This document shows, one piece after another, positions 1 to 3,962 of a DNA stretch of 5,054 nucleotides. The position numbers and the translations under genes are program-made. The DNA lies in NCBI GenBank assembly GCA_005888675.1, contig VBBA01000281.1:1-5054 (forward strand), written 5' to 3'. The notes under the pieces were generated by a model. That model was not told the origin of the DNA, did not search any database, and saw nothing but the letters and a program-made list of their open reading frames with translations. The stretch comes from Candidatus Bathyarchaeota archaeon (lineage in GTDB: Archaea > Thermoproteota > Bathyarchaeia > 40CM-2-53-6). The stretch's first letter is position 1. Every line of letters begins with the position of its first letter.

Positions 1-154
1 CAGTGGACAGTCGAGACTTTTACTGATAATTCAGGGACAGTCTATGAAAGGTCTCAGCTGATCGGAGATTGTTATTTGGTGTCTCAATCTTTTTGGCCCG
101 GATTCCGTGCAGTATTGCGAGGTTTTAAGAAAGCGTGGCTCTAACAAGCAGCCC

Positions 155-355
155 ATGAAATCCGCGAAAGGCTTGGCTTTCTCAGTTGCCGGAGTTGCTG
201 TTGCAGTGTTCGGTTTGTCAATACCCTTGGCCGCCTTGGTTCCCAACTACACCGGTTTCCAGCAGAATCCCGCGGCGACGTTCGGCGTCCTTATCGCAGC
301 AATTGGAATGATTCTATCACTCGTTGCTGCTTCGAGTATTCAAGAACAGCCTTGA
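155..355 (+). CDS. Small two-helix membrane protein of unknown function
   Basis: The reading frame gives a 66-residue hydrophobic protein that I do not recognise as a named family. Two probable transmembrane helices are visible, at about residues 7-29 and 40-61, joined by a short polar loop (NYTGFQQNPA) with a Pro-Asn turn; the N-terminus has two lysines and the C-terminus is short and acidic/polar (SSIQEQP). I chose the ATG at 155 because it places the first helix directly after a short charged N-terminus. An in-frame GTG at 107 would add 16 polar residues and cannot be excluded. No clear Shine-Dalgarno sequence precedes either start; an AT-rich stretch near 70-77 could be a weak TATA element, but this is guesswork. 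The stop lies 13 bases before the next gene, so cotranscription with the PEP mutase-like gene is plausible. It could also be a chance ORF, but the hydrophobic pattern argues for a real gene. Confidence 0.6.
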   Translation: MKSAKGLAFSVAGVAVAVFGLSIPLAALVPNYTGFQQNPAATFGVLIAAIGMILSLVAASSIQEQP

Positions 356-368
356 ATCAGTTGTCGTC

Positions 369-1208
369 ATGTTGAGATCGCAGAAAGAGAAAGCCATTGA
401 ATTCCGTAAGATGCACCAGTCAGGAGACATACTGGTACTGCCAAACGCTTGGGATGTTCCGAGCGCTAGGATTTTTGAACAAGCAGGCTTCCCTGCGATA
501 GGGACATCGAGCGCCGCTATAGCGATATCTTTGGGCTATCCGGACGGTCAGAAAATAACCCGGGACGAAATGCTGCAAGTCGTGGAGAGGATCGCGAAGT
601 CCGTTTCCGTCCCAGTTACCGCCGACATGGAGGCTGGTTATGGAGAAAGTGCAACCACCGTTGCTGATACAGCCAAGAGGGTGATAGCCGCGGGAGCGAT
701 TGGCCTCAACATCGAAGACTCGACCAAACGACCAGATCATCCCTTGTTTGATGTGGAAGCACAGGTCCGGAAGATAGCGGAGATCAGAAAAATCGGGGAC
801 CGGTCCGATGTTCCCCTCGTGATTAATGCTCGGACTGATGTCCTCATCCTAGGCCAAGCTGACAAGTCCAGCAGGTTGAGGGAGGCGATAGACCGTGGGA
901 ACGCCTACAACAATGCGGGGGCCGACTGCTTCTTTCCAGTCGGAGCAATCGACTCGCAGACAATCTCTGAAATCACGAGGCAAGTCCCTTGTCCGATCAA
1001 CATCCTCGCCACCAATGGTGTACCTTCGGTTCCTGAGCTCAAGCGTCTGGGAGTCCGACGCGTCAGCGTGGGGAGCGGACCTGCACGGGCAACCTTTGGC
1101 TTGGTTAGGAAGATCGCTCACGAGCTTCGCGAAAGTGGTACCTATGTGAATCTTCTCAACGGTGCCCCCACGCTTGCGGAGGCCAACAGCTTGGTCCGGC
1201 CAAGCTAG
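369..1208 (+). CDS. Isocitrate lyase/phosphoenolpyruvate mutase superfamily enzyme
   Basis: A 279-residue protein of about the usual length for the PEP mutase branch of this TIM-barrel superfamily. Members make or break C-C or P-C bonds next to an oxyacid (PEP mutase, 2-methylisocitrate lyase, oxaloacetate hydrolase, carboxyphosphonoenolpyruvate mutase). Visible landmarks are the N-terminal LVLPNAWD at 22-29, the TSS substrate-binding segment at 46-48, GYPDG with D59 at 56-60, the Mg-binding motif DMEAGYG at 86-92 (D86 and E88), the IED acid pair at 115-117, INARTD with R155 at 152-157, and CFFPVGA at 187-193. The Cys-containing KKCGH loop of true isocitrate/methylisocitrate lyases is absent, so a classical lyase role is unlikely; the exact substrate cannot be told from sequence. 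The start at 369 matches the family N-terminus (MLRSQKEKAIEFR...); an upstream in-frame start at 324 would overlap the preceding gene. It is probably a cytosolic enzyme. The gene is convergent with the cyclase-like gene downstream. Confidence 0.9.
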   Translation: MLRSQKEKAIEFRKMHQSGDILVLPNAWDVPSARIFEQAGFPAIGTSSAAIAISLGYPDGQKITRDEMLQVVERIAKSVSVPVTADMEAGYGESATTVADTAKRVIAAGAIGLNIEDSTKRPDHPLFDVEAQVRKIAEIRKIGDRSDVPLVINARTDVLILGQADKSSRLREAIDRGNAYNNAGADCFFPVGAIDSQTISEITRQVPCPINILATNGVPSVPELKRLGVRRVSVGSGPARATFGLVRKIAHELRESGTYVNLLNGAPTLAEANSLVRPS

Positions 1209-1235
1209 AGCCCGGGAGAACTGCATGCTTGGTTG

Positions 1236-1251
1236 TGGTAGCCCCGGGGGA
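1236..1251 (-). repeat. Partial copy of the tRNA-Gln 3' end (att-like direct repeat)
   Basis: The plus-strand string TGGTAGCCCCGGGGGA repeats the tRNA-Gln 3' end at 2546-2560 (TGGTAGCCCGGGGGA) with a single extra C, in the same orientation. The match begins exactly at the CCA end of the tRNA (TGG on this strand) and similarity is lost one base outside it. It lies 28 bases after the stop of the PEP mutase-like gene and 57 bases before the 3' end of the cyclase-like gene. A different reading is that it is part of an imperfect stem (GTGGT at 1235-1239 with ACCAC at 1253-1257, enclosing a CCCCGGGG core) between convergent genes. Confidence 0.5.
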
Positions 1252-1308
1252 AACCACTACTCATAAGCAGGAATGAATACCGTGGATTTGATCTCTCTTA
1301 ATTCTTGT

Positions 1309-2253
1309 TCAGACCATTTTCTGTGCCTGAACAGTCTGGTCGTACCAGCGTAGAACTCGTAGGGCGCGAAGAGTGTTCCACCGGCTGGGCCGATTATCGC
1401 CGTCCTCGAGCGCAAAGTAGACCTTGCCGGGATGCGTGTTCTCCAGCAGCCAAGTACCATCAGAGTGCCGCTTGGAACGGAGTAAATTGACTGCTTCATC
1501 CATCCGCGGGTCCGGTGCGTCTCCGACCGAGCGGAAGTATTCGAGGCCGCGTAGTACGTCGTAGTTCCAGCGGGTTGGAAACGAGAATTGCTGCCAGACT
1601 GGGTTGACGACCTCGCCAGTGCTCTTTCGTCGGAACAGTTTTCGTTCGAGGAGATACTCCTCGCCTCGGCGCCGAGCCGCGATGGATTCCCTGGAGCCAC
1701 CGGTTGCCCGCTCGTAGGCCAATAGTCCTTCTAGGACGTTGATCGTGGTAGCGAACGACGAACGGATGGAACCGTTCTCCACCTCGCAGTTCCACCCGCC
1801 GTCCTTGAGTTGCTCGATAAGTAGGCGGGCAACTATGGCGTCCACGTTTTGGTCGAAGTAAGTGCCCAATGTGACGACCCTGCCATTGATGCAAGGCTCG
1901 ACTTCGCCCTTGAAGAACGGCTGCCCCGCATTTTCCCAATGGCAGCCGTCTCGGACCGTCGCAACGGCCCGGCGTACGCGGTCAGAGTGCGGGTCAATTC
2001 CGAAATCATGTAGTAGTTGGAGTGTTGGCAGTGTTGAGATCCATGGTTGGCCTTGGTTCTTGACGGACTGGTAGATGCTCTGCGATGGGAAGCAGGCACC
2101 TCCCGCCCATTGGCCGTCTTCGCCCTGCAGGTCTAGCAGTCTGGCACCCCATCCTTCCCTGGCGATTCTTCCGCGTTCGGCTGCGACTAGTTCGGAAGGG
2201 GCATCGGTCAGGTCGCGCATGACCTGCCAGCGCATTGCAGGGTCCGAGTCCAA
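1309..2253 (-). CDS. Squalene-cyclase-like (prenyltransferase-type alpha/alpha-barrel) protein
   Basis: A 314-residue protein related to the terpenoid cyclase/protein prenyltransferase alpha-toroid fold. QW-like repeats with the D-G-x-W core are seen at residues 43-49 (QGEDGQW), 149-154 (LKDGGW) and 264-268 (SDGTW). Other landmarks are GQPWISTLPTLQLL at 68-81, GQPFFKGEVEPCINGR at 110-125, RSSFATTINVLEGLLAYERA at 164-183, FPTRWNYDVLRGLEYFR at 225-241 and the C-terminal RPSRWNTLRALRVLRWYD. The DxDD catalytic motif of full squalene-hopene cyclases is not seen and the protein is about half their length, so it is probably not a hopene synthase; biochemical function is unknown. From memory, very similar proteins of nearly equal length are common in actinobacteria and other soil bacteria. 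The start shown is TTG at 2253; coding-like sequence (SRAIDWLL) continues upstream without a canonical start until an in-frame TAG at 2316-2314. GC is about 60% in sampled rows, above the operon to its right. Confidence 0.85.
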   Translation of the reverse strand: MDSDPAMRWQVMRDLTDAPSELVAAERGRIAREGWGARLLDLQGEDGQWAGGACFPSQSIYQSVKNQGQPWISTLPTLQLLHDFGIDPHSDRVRRAVATVRDGCHWENAGQPFFKGEVEPCINGRVVTLGTYFDQNVDAIVARLLIEQLKDGGWNCEVENGSIRSSFATTINVLEGLLAYERATGGSRESIAARRRGEEYLLERKLFRRKSTGEVVNPVWQQFSFPTRWNYDVLRGLEYFRSVGDAPDPRMDEAVNLLRSKRHSDGTWLLENTHPGKVYFALEDGDNRPSRWNTLRALRVLRWYDQTVQAQKMV

Positions 2254-2545
2254 TAGCCAGTCGATAGCTCGACTGAATGACTGAGTTATGACAGTTGCTG
2301 TGGTCGCTGCGTGCTATCCTCTCATTCCAGCCCCATGACATAAAAAAAACGACGCAACGAAACTGCCGACCTCTCAATCGACGACTTCAAAATCTGTCAG
2401 CTCTTCCTTGCTCTCTGCTGAATCTTCCTTCAGGCACCTACTATGTCTGAATAGATCTTTGAGATGAGCGGGTCCGTGGTCTTCAGAGGCTTCTTGACTC
2501 CTCTGTCCCGCATACTGTAGCATACGTACTCTCACTCATGATCGA
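2254..2545. other. Intergenic gap between tRNA-Gln and cyclase-like gene
   Basis: No convincing gene is seen here. The part nearest the cyclase-like gene (2254-2313) is an open in-frame extension of it on the minus strand, so the true start may lie in it. The gap also holds an A8/T8 tract at 2342-2349, a perfect 6-bp inverted repeat (CAGAGG at 2484-2489, CCTCTG at 2500-2505, 10-base loop) and a short direct repeat GCATAC at 2510-2515 and 2520-2525. No integrase fragment was recognised in any frame. Confidence 0.6.
2342..2349 (-). promoter_or_regulatory. T8 tract: terminator or TATA-like element
   Basis: On the minus strand this reads as eight T followed by ATG (TTTTTTTTATG). Archaeal transcription often ends at such T runs, so it could stop transcripts reading out of the tRNA, although it is about 200 bases away. 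It also sits 17-24 bases upstream of the ATG at 2325 and about 90 upstream of the TTG at 2253, so it could act as a TATA-like element for the cyclase-like gene. The sequence does not decide between these. Confidence 0.3.
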
Positions 2546-2560
2546 TGGTAGCCCGGGGGA
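2546..2560 (-). repeat. tRNA-Gln 3' end, partner of the repeat at 1236-1251
   Basis: These 15 bases (TGGTAGCCCGGGGGA on the plus strand) are the 3' acceptor strand with CCA and the last bases of the T stem. They match 1236-1251 in direct orientation except for one inserted C. tRNA 3' ends are the usual attachment sites of tyrosine-recombinase elements in archaea and bacteria, and the second copy lies on the expected side, downstream of the tRNA 3' end. Confidence 0.5.
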
Positions 2561-2596
2561 GATTCGAACTCCCGTCGACGGGTCCAAAGCCCGTCA

Positions 2597-2618
2597 TTGA
2601 CCGGGCATGCTGGTCCCT
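2597..2618 (-). other. Putative tRNA intron near the D-arm/anticodon-stem junction
   Basis: About 22 nt must be removed to obtain a canonical cloverleaf. With these boundaries the exons join as ...ACTAGCA + TGACGGG.... The segment contains GACC and GGTC that can pair across a 9-base loop, flanked by AAG and AAT three-base segments, which is suggestive of a relaxed bulge-helix-bulge. I could not build a canonical one, and flanking near-repeats make the exact ends ambiguous by several bases. It is not at the common 37/38 site. Confidence 0.55.
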
Positions 2619-2670
2619 TGCTAGTCCGCTACACCACCGGGCTACGCGCGGTCGTCTCGCAATAACATCT

Positions 2671-2676
2671 CATAAG
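2671..2676 (-). promoter_or_regulatory. Possible TATA box for tRNA-Gln
   Basis: On the minus strand CTTATG lies about 28-33 bases upstream of the tRNA 5' end, close to the usual archaeal TATA position. The match to the consensus is weak, and TTATT nearer the tRNA is an alternative. The tRNA may instead be cotranscribed with the upstream operon. Confidence 0.25.
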
Positions 2677-2712
2677 CCTTCTTCGTCGAGTGCAAACGAT
2701 CCAGTCCTTGGT

Positions 2713-3510
2713 TCATTGCAAGGGAGTCGGAGCGACCGTCATTCCCACATTCTGATTTCTAGCGTTTCTCCAAAGTAGATAGGCCATGAAGGAGAGAACC
2801 GAAATTACGTAAATGAAAGGTAGGAAGAGCAGGAGAGCGATCAGCCCAAGAAGAATCGACCAGTCCCTACGGGTTACTCTGATATCTCGGTACAGAGTGA
2901 ACCCCAGGATCGCGACCATACCAACCGCCACATTCGTCCCCCAGCCCAACAGAGGGATCGGAGTTCCAGGGGTCATCCTCTCGATCGTAATCGTGTCGTA
3001 CTCGGCTTGCGCGGCATTGTAAAGCAGCAACGCATACAATACTAGTCCAAGGACGAATCTAGAGGCCTCTGCCCGCAATTTCTTCCTGTCGAAAATGATC
3101 GTAAGAAAGGCCATGAGTCCAGCAGTGGCTGCGACCGAGTAGGCCATTACCTCAAGCCAGAAGAAGGGAAAGAATGAGATCGTCACCCAGCTAAACCACC
3201 CTGGAACAGGCGGAGTCGAAAGCATAGCTTCTGAGGAGATTGCCAAGCCAGTGTTCCACATGATAATGATCAACCAACCAATGCCCAAGCCAGGGGTGAA
3301 AGTAGGAAGAGCAACCAGCAAATTGTTCTTGAAGATTCCAAGCGTGTCGATCGACGTGGGTATCTGTTTGACTATGTCTCGAGCCTCATCAGCAGGAACA
3401 GGAATCGAACTTGTAACCATGGCCAGGAAGAATTGGCCGATTGTGGCGAGTGTGAATATCGTGAATCTAAGCTCGCGCTTCCTATAAGCAACTAAGTCGG
3501 CTAACTTCAC
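2713..3510 (-). CDS. SpoIIM-like (stage II sporulation protein M family) integral membrane protein
   Basis: A 265-residue multi-pass membrane protein. Likely transmembrane segments lie at about residues 16-34, 64-92, 109-140, 152-170, 192-207 and 218-246. Family-like features are the segment after a polar loop, IFKNNLLVA (59-67) leading into GLGIGW and WNTG (85-88), and PFFWLEVMAYSVAATAGL (115-132), which corresponds to the PHG.xE..A....A...G signature of SpoIIM-type proteins. In archaea these proteins are widespread and unrelated to sporulation; their role is not well defined. I chose the GTG at 3510 because it follows a Shine-Dalgarno-like GGAAAGGA by four bases and puts a short basic N-terminus (KLADLVAYRKRELR) before the first helix. 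The longer frame from 3642 would read through the acetyltransferase gene. The start overlaps the acetyltransferase 3' end by 29 bases, so translation is probably coupled. Confidence 0.8.
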   Translation of the reverse strand: MKLADLVAYRKRELRFTIFTLATIGQFFLAMVTSSIPVPADEARDIVKQIPTSIDTLGIFKNNLLVALPTFTPGLGIGWLIIIMWNTGLAISSEAMLSTPPVPGWFSWVTISFFPFFWLEVMAYSVAATAGLMAFLTIIFDRKKLRAEASRFVLGLVLYALLLYNAAQAEYDTITIERMTPGTPIPLLGWGTNVAVGMVAILGFTLYRDIRVTRRDWSILLGLIALLLFLPFIYVISVLSFMAYLLWRNARNQNVGMTVAPTPLQ

Positions 3511-3961
3511 GATTCCTTTCCTGCCTTTCCATTGTGATGGCGTTTTCTCCGTCGGCGTAGTAGCCAGGTACAATATCCTTCTTCTCGAATCCATGCTTGA
3601 CATAGAACTGTATAGCCGCATGGTTTGATTCTCGTACTTCAAGTCGGACCAATCCGCTATGGGTTAGGTGTTCTTCAAGCGCCTGAAGTAGGCCCGTTGC
3701 CACTCCAGTCCTTCGAAACTCAGGGTGTACAGCGATTGATACAAGGTGGTAATAATCTTCCGAACCGTCGATGATAGCATAGCCGACCACCCGATCTTTC
3801 AATTTAGCAACCAGAAACGTGGCAGGATTCTTTCGCGCAAGTTCCGCGAGCAGCCACCATGGGTAAGGGTCAGTGAAAGATAACTGCTCCAGTTCGAATA
3901 CTGAGGCGAGATCTTCTTGGCGGAACGGAATGATAATTAGTTCACTTGCCGGCTTCATCAT
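3482..3961 (-). CDS. rimI: GNAT-family N-acetyltransferase, RimI/Ard1-like
   Basis: A 159-residue protein covering one complete GNAT domain. It is predicted to transfer acetyl from acetyl-CoA to protein N-termini; archaeal RimI/Ard1 homologues act on many N-terminal Ser/Ala/Met residues (established knowledge). Visible landmarks are the N-terminal IIIPFRQEDL (9-18), EQLSFTDPYPWWLL (25-38), GYAII (60-64), HLVSIAVHPEFRRTGVAT with the acetyl-CoA-binding R83-R84-T-G-V-A loop, the LEVRESNHAAIQFYVKHGF block at 107-125 and GYYADGENAITM (133-144), which is typical of RimI. The start is the double ATG at 3961/3958, one base after the lysS stop; there is no Shine-Dalgarno, so translation is probably coupled to lysS. 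A frame-open start at 3997 would extend into lysS. The C-terminal tail (QERNREVSRLSCL) is variable and overlaps the next gene. The gene symbol reflects family, not proven substrate. Confidence 0.9.
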   Translation of the reverse strand: MMKPASELIIIPFRQEDLASVFELEQLSFTDPYPWWLLAELARKNPATFLVAKLKDRVVGYAIIDGSEDYYHLVSIAVHPEFRRTGVATGLLQALEEHLTHSGLVRLEVRESNHAAIQFYVKHGFEKKDIVPGYYADGENAITMERQERNREVSRLSCL

Positions 3962-3962
3962 G

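Larger units (their letters stand above)
2546..2643 (-). tRNA. tRNA-Gln(TTG), intron-containing, CCA encoded
   Basis: Read on the minus strand, the gene starts AGCCCGG (acceptor, 2643-2637), then TG and the D-arm start GTGTAGCGG. The anticodon arm is ACGGG-CTTTGGA-CCCGT with anticodon TTG at 2587-2585 (reads CAA, Gln). The T arm is GGGAG-TTCGAAT-CTCCC, followed by CCGGGCT pairing perfectly with the acceptor, discriminator A and genomic CCA at 2548-2546. The A1-U72 first pair is the archaeal tRNA-Gln hallmark, recognised by the GatDE amidation route (established knowledge), unlike bacterial U1-A72. The gene is 98 nt, about 22 too long: the excess lies between the D loop and the anticodon stem. 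Removing about 2597-2618 restores a D stem (GTGT/GCAT) with a 9-base loop and gives 76 nt with CCA. It lies 69 bases downstream of the spoIIM-like gene on the same strand. Confidence 0.95.

Noticed and set aside
31..246. Minus-strand 71-residue ORF at the left edge
   Set aside because: It is antisense to the hydrophobic small protein and has no supporting signal; positions 1-154 otherwise show no convincing gene.
1207..1219. AGCCCGGGAGAAC as a third copy of the tRNA-Gln 3' end
   Set aside because: Only a CCCGGG core and a few bases agree and there is no match to the CCA end, so chance similarity of GC-rich sequence is more likely.
849..1226. Minus-strand ORF antisense to the PEP mutase-like gene
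   Set aside because: Composition and position fit a shadow; the plus-strand frame has all family motifs.
1235..1257. Intrinsic terminator between the convergent genes
   Set aside because: GTGGT/ACCAC with an inner CCCCGGGG can fold, but no T run follows on either strand, so I do not call a terminator; it is kept as an alternative explanation of the repeat.
1257..1939. Minus-strand ORFs overlapping the cyclase-like gene in other frames
   Set aside because: The third-frame products are Arg/Ser-rich and unrelated to known proteins, whereas the 1309-2253 frame shows intact conserved blocks.
2006..2377. 123-residue minus-strand ORF beginning upstream of the cyclase-like start
   Set aside because: It runs in a different frame across the conserved cyclase-like coding region, is rich in Arg/Pro/Ser as expected of a shadow in high-GC DNA, and resembles no family. 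It does not repair the cyclase N-terminus by an obvious frameshift.
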